40,072 bases of DNA from positions 1 through 40,072 of the forward strand of contig JALWZG010000098.1 in NCBI GenBank assembly GCA_027002825.1, given 5' to 3'. Each line of letters starts with the position of its first letter. Within the stretch, counting starts at the first letter, position 1. The notes beneath the pieces were generated by a model. That model saw nothing but the letters and a program-made list of their open reading frames with translations. It made no database searches and had not been told where the DNA came from. The translations under genes were made by a program, and so were the position numbers. The DNA is from Caldifarciminota bacterium. GTDB lineage: Bacteria > Hydrothermota > Hydrothermia > LBFQ01. Positions 8,492 to 17,311 of this stretch are shown piece after piece.

Positions 8492-10436
8492 CGTTTCCCC
8501 CGTGCAGGTGGACATCCCACGGGATGTGATCATCCTCATAGACGTGTCCGGGAGTATGGTGAAGCTCGATCCGGAGGCCCTGGCGAGGGAGGGGGCAAAG
8601 ATGGTGACGGACATAGCCTCAACCCTCCAGGCCAGTGTAAAGGTTTCCGTGGTGTTCTACGGTGAGACCGCCCGTCTGATAATCTACAGGTCCGACCCCG
8701 CTGTCCTCAGAAAGACCCTTGAGGACTCGCTGAAAAACGTAAAGGTTGAGAAGTACTCCGACCTCCTCTCGGCCCTCAGACTTGTGGACTCCAAGTTCTC
8801 GCAATCCACACTGGGTGGAGAGGCCTACGTCATAATCCTGACGGATGGGAGACTGGAGAAGGGAGACCTTCCCCCAGGCACCGACCTCGGTGTGTACAAG
8901 GAGGAGCTCGTGGGATTTGCGGGTAGGTTCAAGGAGAAGAAGTGGAGGGTTTACTCCTTTTCAACGTCCGAACCCTTTGAGGAGCTCAAAATCCTGTCCA
9001 CGCTCACGGGAGGGGATCACGCCGTCATAGGCGACCTGAAGACCCTTTCCCAAACCTTCCTTGACATAATAGAGGCGGGTGAGAGGAGGTTCCGCCTTGA
9101 CCTGGATCACAACTCCCTCGTCGAGTTTGAGATGGAGAAGGGTGTGGCCGAGTTCAGCATAGTCGTGGCCTTTGACCCCAAGAAGAGAAAGGTGCTACGG
9201 ATTTACGATCCGGACGGTAAGGAGGTGATCGGTGAGAGGAGGAGCGGAAGGGGGTTCATCATCGTAAAAATAAGGAATCCGAAGCCGGGGAAGTGGAAGT
9301 TTGAGATAAGCAAAGGTGCGACCATCCTCCTATCAATGGCCGTTCCGAGGATCGTTCAACCGCCCCTTGAGACCCCTTCAACCGAACCCATACCCGTAGT
9401 GGTTAAACTCGTCCCCATAACACCCACCGCACCCAACTGGAAACACTTCTCCGCAAAGGTTTACGTTGAATATCCGGACAAACGTCAGGTGGTGTACAGG
9501 CTGTACGATGACGGAAAGCACGGGGACGGTAGGGCGCATGACGGTATATTCGGGAGGAAGATCCCCAAACTCCCCGAAGGGGAGTACATGTTCACGGCGG
9601 TTATCAACCACACACCCACAAGGGCGGAGATAAGGGTTAAGAAGAAGGTAAAGGTCGTGTACATGCCCATACTGTTCGCCGATGTGGACGGCCAGTTCAT
9701 AATAGGCACCCCGCTGGAGATAAGGGTAGGTATAAAAAACCGCATCAAGCCCATAAAGAGCGAATCCTACACGGTGATGGTGAAAGATCCCAAGGGTCAG
9801 ATCCATCCCGTTGAGGTGAAAAAGGACAGGTTTGGGTACTGGAGAGGTGTTTTTGACAAGACGTTTTACGGAGGCCTGTACGAGATCAGGGTTGGTGGTA
9901 GGGTGGTGGTAAGGGATTCAAACAAGGTCAGGACCTTCCCACACCTCAACCTAAAGGACACCTTCTCCCTCTGTATAGCCTTCAGCAAGAGCAGGATACC
10001 ATCCTTCCTGTTTTTCGGAGAAATGCCCGGAAGGACCTACACCCACGAGCTAACCCTCATGAACCACTGCGACTCCTCAATAACGATAAACTTCACGGAT
10101 GTGAAGGCCCACCTCTCGGACAGCCTAAAGGACAGGGGTGTTCCTCCGAACAGAAAACCCCAAGCGGACACCTTAACACCCGTTGAGATACCCGGTGCGG
10201 TTGCCGGCCAGCCTGGGAGAAGGGTTTTGAAGGTGAGCTGGAGGATACCCCCAAACGCCGTCTCAGGCGAATACACCGCACACTACAAAGGGGTGCAGCG
10301 TCCCTCCTACCGTCCCATACGCATAAGGTACGATTTCAAGGTCGGCTCCTGGAAACAGGTTTACATAACGGCATGTGGTGTGGGGGCGTTCTTCCTTGGA
10401 GGAGGGGCGGCCATCTGGTACTTCACGGGTAGGTGA
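8463..10436 (+). CDS. vWA domain-containing protein with C-terminal transmembrane helix
   Basis: DVIILIDVSGSM (MIDAS DxSxS), VIILTDGRLEKGD; Ig-like middle region; C-terminal TACGVGAFFLGGGAAIWYFTGR. Start constrained by in-frame stops at 8436/8439 and SD GGAGG. Confidence 0.9.
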   Translation: MVWLLALQVDVSPVQVDIPRDVIILIDVSGSMVKLDPEALAREGAKMVTDIASTLQASVKVSVVFYGETARLIIYRSDPAVLRKTLEDSLKNVKVEKYSDLLSALRLVDSKFSQSTLGGEAYVIILTDGRLEKGDLPPGTDLGVYKEELVGFAGRFKEKKWRVYSFSTSEPFEELKILSTLTGGDHAVIGDLKTLSQTFLDIIEAGERRFRLDLDHNSLVEFEMEKGVAEFSIVVAFDPKKRKVLRIYDPDGKEVIGERRSGRGFIIVKIRNPKPGKWKFEISKGATILLSMAVPRIVQPPLETPSTEPIPVVVKLVPITPTAPNWKHFSAKVYVEYPDKRQVVYRLYDDGKHGDGRAHDGIFGRKIPKLPEGEYMFTAVINHTPTRAEIRVKKKVKVVYMPILFADVDGQFIIGTPLEIRVGIKNRIKPIKSESYTVMVKDPKGQIHPVEVKKDRFGYWRGVFDKTFYGGLYEIRVGGRVVVRDSNKVRTFPHLNLKDTFSLCIAFSKSRIPSFLFFGEMPGRTYTHELTLMNHCDSSITINFTDVKAHLSDSLKDRGVPPNRKPQADTLTPVEIPGAVAGQPGRRVLKVSWRIPPNAVSGEYTAHYKGVQRPSYRPIRIRYDFKVGSWKQVYITACGVGAFFLGGGAAIWYFTGR

Positions 10437-10437
10437 T

Positions 10438-11097
10438 ATGTGGTACCTCACGCTCAACCCTCTCGTCTACAACAGGTGGGCCGGTGAGGTGGGTGGAGGC
10501 AGTAGGGATAGCCTGTACTTCAGCCATCTCGTGGTCCGGGCGGAGTGGATGCTCTCCGTTCACGGTATATCCCTCGGTATGAAAGTTCCCTTTGTGTTCC
10601 CCATGGGAAGTAGGTTCTCACTCTCGGACATAAGGTTGGGTCTGAAGTTTGTGTTCTCCGAGAGGAACAGGATTTACTTCTGTGGGGTTTTACCCGCAGG
10701 CCGTCTCTCAAGCAAATACCCCGGAGTTTACACGGAATACCTCAGGGTTTTGATGTCGGACTCCTCCCACTCACTTTACGCGAGGCTTAGGTGGAACTTC
10801 ACGGCTTCGTCGGACAGCGATGAAAAGTCCTTTTACAACAAGTTCGTGGACAGGCACGCGTACCGCCACATAGGGGGGGACATCCTTTGGGCGTTCAGAA
10901 GGGGGGAGACGGGATTTGTTAAGATCGGCGCAGCTCTGGACTATCCGATGTCCATGGGGGGTTTTTGGGGAGGGATAAACGTGGGTGGTGGCTTTTTCCC
11001 CTTCTTAGAGGTCAGCGCCACGTATTGGCCCTTCAAACCCAGGCCGCACCTTTTCAAGGTGGGACTTCTCGTCCTCATACCCTCAAGGCAGCCTTAA
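10438..11097 (+). CDS. Predicted outer-membrane beta-barrel protein (possibly DUF3187-like)
   Basis: Alternating aromatic/hydrophobic strands (MLSVHGISLGMKVPFVF, DIRLGLKFVFSERNRIYFCGVLPAGRL). ORF track start at 10375 overlaps the vWA gene; ATG 10438 is preferred. Confidence 0.55.
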   Translation: MWYLTLNPLVYNRWAGEVGGGSRDSLYFSHLVVRAEWMLSVHGISLGMKVPFVFPMGSRFSLSDIRLGLKFVFSERNRIYFCGVLPAGRLSSKYPGVYTEYLRVLMSDSSHSLYARLRWNFTASSDSDEKSFYNKFVDRHAYRHIGGDILWAFRRGETGFVKIGAALDYPMSMGGFWGGINVGGGFFPFLEVSATYWPFKPRPHLFKVGLLVLIPSRQP

Positions 11098-11099
11098 CC

Positions 11100-11918
11100 A
11101 TGGCCATAAGGGTTTTGGCCCCGGCGAAGGTGAACCTGAGCCTATGGATAGTGGGAAAGGAGAGGAGCGGATACCACAGGATTTTGACCCTCTTTTACAA
11201 GATACCGCTCTACGATGAGATACTTATAGACCACTGGAAGGAGTCTCTGGTCCGGTGTGAGGGGTTGAAAAGCACATCGGACAACACGGTTTACAAGGCC
11301 CTGAAATATCTGAGCGAGTACACGGGCAGAAACCTATGCCTGAAGGTGGTCATAAAGAAGAGGATACCCGTAGGTGCGGGTTTGGGTGGGGGATCGAGCG
11401 ACGCGGCTGCCGTCCTACACGCCGCCAACCTGATGTTTGACCTGAACCTCTCCCTTGAGGAGCTCGTAGAGGTGGGTGCAAAGGTTGGTGCGGATGTCCC
11501 CTTTTTCCTCCTCGGCGAAAGGGCCGCCATAGGAAGGGGTAGGGGGTACGACCTGCAACCGGTGGACGTTAAGGTTCCGGGAAACTGGATACTCGTTTTC
11601 CCCACCACGCCGGTGTCCACGAGATGGGCTTACGAGACGTTTAGCAAACACTGCCGGTTCACACCGGAGGAGGAGGCGGAGGAGAGGTTGCAAAACCTGA
11701 TAGAGGCCCTCAGGAGGGGTGGGGATTTTCAAATGGAGAACGATTTTGAAAGGGTGATCCTCCCAAGGATCGGGCCGGTTAGGGAGGCAAAGGAGGCCTT
11801 AAGGGGGGCGGGTTTTAAAGCCCTTCTGAGCGGATCGGGTTCAACCGTCTTCGGTGTAGGTGGAAAAGGAATACCCACCTTTCCGCCCAGGTTCAAGGTG
11901 TGGGTTTGGAGGGAATGA
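11100..11918 (+). CDS. ispE: 4-diphosphocytidyl-2-C-methyl-D-erythritol kinase
   Basis: APAKVNLSLWIVGKERSGYHRI, IPVGAGLGGGSSDAAAVL, GADVPFFLLG, LSGSGSTVFGV. Track start 10965 is over-extended. Confidence 0.94.
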   Translation: MAIRVLAPAKVNLSLWIVGKERSGYHRILTLFYKIPLYDEILIDHWKESLVRCEGLKSTSDNTVYKALKYLSEYTGRNLCLKVVIKKRIPVGAGLGGGSSDAAAVLHAANLMFDLNLSLEELVEVGAKVGADVPFFLLGERAAIGRGRGYDLQPVDVKVPGNWILVFPTTPVSTRWAYETFSKHCRFTPEEEAEERLQNLIEALRRGGDFQMENDFERVILPRIGPVREAKEALRGAGFKALLSGSGSTVFGVGGKGIPTFPPRFKVWVWRE

Positions 11919-11927
11919 CCCCGAGCC

Positions 11928-14225
11928 CTACCTTACGATAACCCTAAAGGTCCTTTTCCCCAGTCGCACCGTATACACCCCTCCCTTTACCCCCAACATA
12001 ACCTCACCGCTCAGGACACCTCCCCTCACCTTTCTACCGGCGGCGTTGTACACGGCATACTCACCGTATCCCAGCAGCCTCAAACCACCCCTGAACACCC
12101 TTACATCCGATACCCAGTCCTGAGAAAACTCATCTGTGGAGAGCTCACCCTCCGCGCCCAGCGGACAGTTCCCAAACCTGCTCACGTAGATATCGCCTGA
12201 GCCGTTGTAGGAGTTGTCGTAGTACGCGCTCCCTCCGGGGTTCACCGTGGGGAAGTTTGGGGATTCGGTGTACCCCACCACGTAGAGTATACAGTCCTCA
12301 GGTCCGGCGGCCGCTATACCCCTGCCGTCGTCAGGGCCGGTACCTCCGAGGTACGTGGCCCACTTCCTCACTCCTGAGTTGGAGAACTTCAGGACGAAGG
12401 CGTCCCCGTTCCCGTTGTAAGAGCCGTCGTAGTACGAGCCGTCCGCTGGATCGTAGGTGGGGAGATCCGATGAGGAGGTTGACCCCGTTATGTAAACGTT
12501 TCCGTCCGCGTCCGAGGTTATAACGGCTATGTGTTCAACTCCACTCCCCCCGTAGTAGGTCGTCCAGAGCCTCTGACCGGTGTTTGAGAACTTCGCTACG
12601 AACACGTCCCTGCTTCCCCCGAGTGTCCCATCGTAGTAAGCGCCTCCGCCGGGGTTGTATGTGGGGAAGTTGGATGAGGATGTCCTCCCGGAGGCGAAGA
12701 CATTACCCGAGGGGTCCACGGTTATGGACTGTCCCACATCGTAGGAGGAGCCGCCGAAGTAGGTTGCCCAGAGCCTCTGACCAGAGGGTGAGAACTTGAG
12801 GAGGAAGGCGTCGCCCGTTCCCCCGTTGAAGGAGCCGTCGTAGTAGGCCCCGCCGCCGGGGTTGTAAGTGGGGAAGTTCCCAGATCTCGTACTCCCTATG
12901 GCGAAGGTGTTTCCGCTCGCGTCCACAGCCAACCCGTTCACCGATTCGTCGCTGTTCCCTCCGTAAAGCGTTGCCCAAAGTCTTTGGCCGGTGTTGGTGA
13001 ACTTCAGAAGAAAGGCGTCATATCCCCCGTTGTGGGCCCCGTCGTAATAAGCGCCTCCACCGGGGTCGTAGGTGGGGAAGTCGGATGAAGACGTAGAACC
13101 GGCTATGTAGAGCTCACCCGTAGGGCCCACGGCCAAGGCCCTGGCGAGATCCCTACCGGAGCCGCCGTAAAAGGTGGCCCAGAGCATCTGGCCGGAAGGT
13201 GAGAACTTCGCTATTACGAGGTCGTAGTCCCCGTTGTGGGTCCCGTCGTAGTAGGCGCCTCCGCCGGGGTTGTGTGTGGGTATATCGCTTGAGGCCGTTC
13301 GGGATGCGAGGAAAACGTTTCCGGAGGCGTCCACGCCGACCACCGGCTCCCTTCCGTCCGTTGAACTCCCCCCGTAGTAGGTGGCCCATACCCTCTGACC
13401 TGTGTTCGTGAACTTCACTATGACGATATCCCGATTGCCGTTGTAGGTGCCGTCGTAGTAGGCACCACCTCCGGGATCGTAGGTGGGAAAGTCGTTGGAG
13501 AGGGTTATGCCCGCCACCACAACGTTCCTGCTGCCGTCTATGGCCACGTTCATACTCCCGTCGTCCGATATCGGCAAGTCCTGACCGCCTCCACCGTAGT
13601 ACGTGGACCACACGAGGGGTGGGTCTACTATTACCCTTCCGGAGTGTTTTAGGCCTTCAAGGGAGAAGCCCACAACGTTACCCTCAAGCCGATAATCGGC
13701 CGTTCCCAGGGCTTTACCCGATTCCGAGAGCAGGAGGACCTCCCCTTCTTCCAAGTATCCCAAAGGCGTTGAAAGTCTCAGCTTTCCGCCTTCCAAATCC
13801 ACATCCGCTCCTTTCACCTCCATTTTTATCAGCTCGGCCAGATCCGGTCTTCTCAGGACGAACTCCTGATGTAATACACCTTTCTCAACCCTCCAAACCC
13901 AGTCAACTCCGGGATACACGTCCCTTATCACGACCCTCCTGTAAGAGGGGACGGAGAGTATACCTTCCGGGCAGTGGGGCAGATAGTAGTTGGAGTACCC
14001 CGGAAGCGGCTCATGGAGTTCAACGTTCTCCCTCTTTATGCTCGCCCCTTTCAGTTTAACGTCAACCCTTGTGAGGCGCAGGCCGGTCTCCTTGCCGTAG
14101 AGGACGTAGGACACCCCCCATTCGGTTATGTAAAGCGACATACCCACCAGCCTGCCGTGGGCTATAACCCCTTCCCTCAGCTGTCCGACGTTGAGTTCAA
14201 ACCCCCAAAGTCCCATTCCGAGCAT
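11928..14225 (-). CDS. SBBP-repeat (seven-bladed beta-propeller) protein with T9SS-like C-terminal tail
   Basis: Seven repeats of (D/N)[FIL]PT.[DN]P(G/A)(G/D)(G/S)(A/S)YYD... each about 60-65 aa, most followed by 'W(A/T)T.(Y/F/L)GG'; C-terminus YAVYNAAGRKVRGG...GGVYTVRLGKRTFRVIVR. TACAAT 9 nt upstream of ATG. Confidence 0.88.
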   Translation of the reverse strand: MLGMGLWGFELNVGQLREGVIAHGRLVGMSLYITEWGVSYVLYGKETGLRLTRVDVKLKGASIKRENVELHEPLPGYSNYYLPHCPEGILSVPSYRRVVIRDVYPGVDWVWRVEKGVLHQEFVLRRPDLAELIKMEVKGADVDLEGGKLRLSTPLGYLEEGEVLLLSESGKALGTADYRLEGNVVGFSLEGLKHSGRVIVDPPLVWSTYYGGGGQDLPISDDGSMNVAIDGSRNVVVAGITLSNDFPTYDPGGGAYYDGTYNGNRDIVIVKFTNTGQRVWATYYGGSSTDGREPVVGVDASGNVFLASRTASSDIPTHNPGGGAYYDGTHNGDYDLVIAKFSPSGQMLWATFYGGSGRDLARALAVGPTGELYIAGSTSSSDFPTYDPGGGAYYDGAHNGGYDAFLLKFTNTGQRLWATLYGGNSDESVNGLAVDASGNTFAIGSTRSGNFPTYNPGGGAYYDGSFNGGTGDAFLLKFSPSGQRLWATYFGGSSYDVGQSITVDPSGNVFASGRTSSSNFPTYNPGGGAYYDGTLGGSRDVFVAKFSNTGQRLWTTYYGGSGVEHIAVITSDADGNVYITGSTSSSDLPTYDPADGSYYDGSYNGNGDAFVLKFSNSGVRKWATYLGGTGPDDGRGIAAAGPEDCILYVVGYTESPNFPTVNPGGSAYYDNSYNGSGDIYVSRFGNCPLGAEGELSTDEFSQDWVSDVRVFRGGLRLLGYGEYAVYNAAGRKVRGGVLSGEVMLGVKGGVYTVRLGKRTFRVIVR
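12200..13620 (-). repeat. Tandem coding repeats (seven, about 190-200 bp each) encoding propeller blades
   Basis: Recurring motif around CCGTCGTAGTAGGCGCCTCCGCCGGGGTTGTAGGTGGGGAAGT (plus-strand view), seven occurrences. Confidence 0.85.
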
Positions 14226-14297
14226 AACCCATGTATTGTACGCCTATACGGTTTTCCTTTCAACCCGCCCGCCGAACAACCGTAAAATCCTTTCGCC

Positions 14298-15428
14298 ATG
14301 AGTGAAAAATATCCTTTTTCTAAAGGTTTGGCGGGTGTTCCGGCGGCCGAAACCGTCCTCAGCTACATAGACGGTGAAAGGGGAAAGCTCTACTACCTCG
14401 GAATACCCATAGAGGAATGGGCCGAAAGTTCAACGTTTGAGGAGGTGGCCCTCGCCCTTCTACTGCGTCGCCTTCCGAAGAGAGAGGAGTTGAAGATGTT
14501 CAACGCCGCCCTGAGATCCGCGAGGGAGCTCCCGCCCGAGGTCGTTGATTTCATCTTGGATATGCCCCTTGACTCCCACCCCATGACCGTCTTGAGAAGC
14601 GTGGTTTCCCTTTTGGAGGCCTACGATTACGATGCCAAGCTGGACGACCTTGAAGCCAAGTTTCGCATATCCCTCCGCCTCATAGCAAGATTTCCCACCG
14701 TGGTGGCCTACTTTGACAGGGCGAGAAAGGGTCTTGAACTTGTACCACCCGACCCCACCCTCGGACATGCCGCCAACTTCCTGTACATGCTCAAGGGGGA
14801 AAGGCCGACCGATTACGAGGCAAGGGTCATGGACGTCGCCCTCATACTCCACGCGGATCACGGTATGAACGCCTCCACCTTCGCCTCTATGGTCGTGGCT
14901 TCAACCCTGTCGGACATGTACTCGGCCATAACGGCGGGCATCGGCGCCCTCAAAGGACCCCTCCACGGCGGTGCGAACGAGAGGGTTTTGAGGATGTTCA
15001 GGGAGATAGACTCCCCTGAGAAGGCAGAGGAGTACGTACTTGCGAAGCTGGCGAGGAAGGAGAGGGTGATGGGCTTTGGACACAGGGTTTACAAGGCCTA
15101 CGACCCCCGCGCCCGTATCCTCAAAAGGTATGCCGAGGAGCTGACAAAGAGGAGCGAGTATTACCAGATCGCCTTGAAGGTTGAGGAGGTCATGATCCGG
15201 GAGAAGGGACAGAAGGGTATATTCCCGAACGTGGACTTTTACTCCGGTCTTGTGTACAACGGTCTCGGCATAGATACGGACCTCTTCACACCCATCTTTG
15301 CCATAGCGAGGGTGGCGGGTTGGACGGCCCACGTCCTTGAATACCTTGAGGACAACCGGATATTCAGACCCCGCGCCGTGTACAAGGGTGAAATAGACAA
15401 AAGGTACACACCCATAGACGAGAGGTAA
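14298..15428 (+). CDS. gltA: Citrate synthase
   Basis: GLAGVPAAETVLSYIDGERGKLYYLGIPIEEWAE, LHADHGMNASTFA, GPLHGGANERVL, MGFGHRVYKAYDPRA, NVDFYSGLVYNGLGI. Confidence 0.96.
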   Translation: MSEKYPFSKGLAGVPAAETVLSYIDGERGKLYYLGIPIEEWAESSTFEEVALALLLRRLPKREELKMFNAALRSARELPPEVVDFILDMPLDSHPMTVLRSVVSLLEAYDYDAKLDDLEAKFRISLRLIARFPTVVAYFDRARKGLELVPPDPTLGHAANFLYMLKGERPTDYEARVMDVALILHADHGMNASTFASMVVASTLSDMYSAITAGIGALKGPLHGGANERVLRMFREIDSPEKAEEYVLAKLARKERVMGFGHRVYKAYDPRARILKRYAEELTKRSEYYQIALKVEEVMIREKGQKGIFPNVDFYSGLVYNGLGIDTDLFTPIFAIARVAGWTAHVLEYLEDNRIFRPRAVYKGEIDKRYTPIDER

Positions 15429-15429
15429 A

Positions 15430-16881
15430 ATGCTGGTCAGGGACGATAGGGTCATCTTTGAAAAGCACAGGGAGGGGGGAAGCACCTTCCCGATACCGGA
15501 CTTTCCGGAGGAGGTGGACCTCCCCCCCGAATACCGTAGGGGTGTTGAGTTAAACCTTCCCGAGGTTCCGGAAAACGAGGTGGTGAGACATTACGTTCGT
15601 CTTTCACAGAAGAACTGGGGTGTGGATGTGGGTTTCTACCCCCTCGGTTCATGCACCATGAAGTACAACCCGAAGTTCAACGAGGACGTTGCCCGTCTTC
15701 CCCAGTTTACGGGATTACACCCGGCTTCTCCCCCTCACGTGGTTCAGGGTGCGCTTAGGCTGATGTACCACCTGCAGGAGTTCTTAAAGGATTTGACCGG
15801 AATGGACGGGGCCACCCTGCAACCGGTGGCGGGCGCAAGCGGTGAGCTGACGGGCATATTCATGATCAAGGCCTATCTCAAGCACGTTGGGGAGGGACAC
15901 AGGGATGAGGTTTTGATCCCGGATTCCGCCCACGGAACAAACCCGGCGACGGCCTCCATGGCGGGTTTTAAGGCGGTGGAGGTTAGGTCCAACTCCGACG
16001 GGACACTGGACGTGGAGGACCTGAAATCCAAGCTGTCCGACCGCACCGTAGGCCTGATGATAACCAACCCGAACACCCTTGGGATCTTTGAGAGGGATAT
16101 AAAGGAGATAACCTCTTTGGTGCATGAGGCCGGGGGGCAGGTGTACATGGACGGGGCGAACTTCAACGCCCTTATGGGCTGGGTTGATCTGGCCTCCCTG
16201 GGGATAGACGTGGTGCATTTGAACCTACACAAGACCTTTTCAACACCCCACGGGGGTGGGGGGCCAGGTGCTGGTGCCGTCCTGATGAAGGCCCACCTTG
16301 AGCCTTTCGCCCCTGTGCCTACGGTGGAGTACGATCCGGAAAGGGAAACCTATTTCCTCAACTGGGACAGACCCCTCAGTATAGGTAAGGTTCACGCCTT
16401 TTACGGACATTTCCTCGTTATGGTTAGGGCTTACGCCTACATACTCTCCATGGGAGGTGAGGGTCTGAAACAGGCGGCGGCGGACGCCGTACTCAACGCC
16501 AACTACCTGCGACACCTCGTTGAAGGGGATTACAAGGTGGCCTATAGGACCCGGAGTATGCACGAGTTTGTTATCACGGCGAAGGACATAAAGAGGGACA
16601 CGGGTGTTAGAACCTACGATATAGCCAAAAGACTGCTCGATTACGGTTTCCACGCCCCAACCGTCTACTTCCCCCTCATAGTTCCAGAGGCCATGATGAT
16701 AGAACCGACGGAGACGGAGACAAAGGAGACACTTGAGGCGTTTGCCAGAGCCTTAAAGGAGATAAAGAGGGAGGCCTATGAGAGGCCGGAGGTCCTAAAG
16801 GAGGCCCCTCACACCACACCCGTCCGGAGGTTGGACGAGGTAAAGGCGGCAAAGGCGTTGAAGGTGAAGTGGGGGGATTAG
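15430..16881 (+). CDS. gcvPB: Glycine dehydrogenase (decarboxylating) subunit 2
   Basis: FYPLGSCTMKYNPK, PDSAHGTNPATASMAG, YMDGANFNALMGW, HLNLHKTFSTPHGGGGPGAG. Confidence 0.96.
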   Translation: MLVRDDRVIFEKHREGGSTFPIPDFPEEVDLPPEYRRGVELNLPEVPENEVVRHYVRLSQKNWGVDVGFYPLGSCTMKYNPKFNEDVARLPQFTGLHPASPPHVVQGALRLMYHLQEFLKDLTGMDGATLQPVAGASGELTGIFMIKAYLKHVGEGHRDEVLIPDSAHGTNPATASMAGFKAVEVRSNSDGTLDVEDLKSKLSDRTVGLMITNPNTLGIFERDIKEITSLVHEAGGQVYMDGANFNALMGWVDLASLGIDVVHLNLHKTFSTPHGGGGPGAGAVLMKAHLEPFAPVPTVEYDPERETYFLNWDRPLSIGKVHAFYGHFLVMVRAYAYILSMGGEGLKQAAADAVLNANYLRHLVEGDYKVAYRTRSMHEFVITAKDIKRDTGVRTYDIAKRLLDYGFHAPTVYFPLIVPEAMMIEPTETETKETLEAFARALKEIKREAYERPEVLKEAPHTTPVRRLDEVKAAKALKVKWGD

Positions 16882-17105
16882 TTGATGGGTTATGTCCTTC
16901 TGCCCTCCCCAAAGTGGGGTATTCGCTTTATTTGGTGCAGGAGCGTTGGGGGGCGGAGATACCTCTGGCAAGGGTGGAAAACGGTAAGGGTGTTGTCCTA
17001 AGAACGGAGGGTGGAAGAACGTATTTCTGCAGGGTTTATGTGGACGACTCCCTCTTCACAGCGCGGAGGTGGAAACACTTGAAGGATAGATACGCACAGG
17101 TTTGA
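16869..17105 (+). CDS. Hypothetical small ORF, possibly frameshifted
   Basis: Open frame in an otherwise noncoding 430-bp gap; no recognised family; overlaps gcvPB end. Confidence 0.25.
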   Translation: MGGLVDGLCPSALPKVGYSLYLVQERWGAEIPLARVENGKGVVLRTEGGRTYFCRVYVDDSLFTARRWKHLKDRYAQV

Positions 17106-17311
17106 ATACGCCTACGGCGATTTCCAAAAGGTGGTAGAGTGTACGGTCTTCCCTCAAGCGTTCCGTTCGTTTCGGACGTTTTCAGAGGTGTTATAGGGAT
17201 GGACGGGGAAACTCTTGGAGGGTGCGGGTAAGGGTTGAGATTTAGGCGTATGCAGAGGTTTGTCCCACGAGCCTCCTATACGGCGGCTTTTCAGCGGTAG
17301 AATGGAACTCT

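Noticed and set aside
10965-11099. N-terminal extension of ispE from 10965
   Set aside because: It overlaps the beta-barrel gene out of frame; the family N-terminus APAKVNLSL begins at ATG 11100.
12257-13611. Numerous plus-strand Arg-rich ORFs (e.g. 12257, 12584, 13199) and minus-strand alternatives (12703, 13153)
   Set aside because: Off-frame readings of the high-GC repeat region of the SBBP gene; low-complexity translations.
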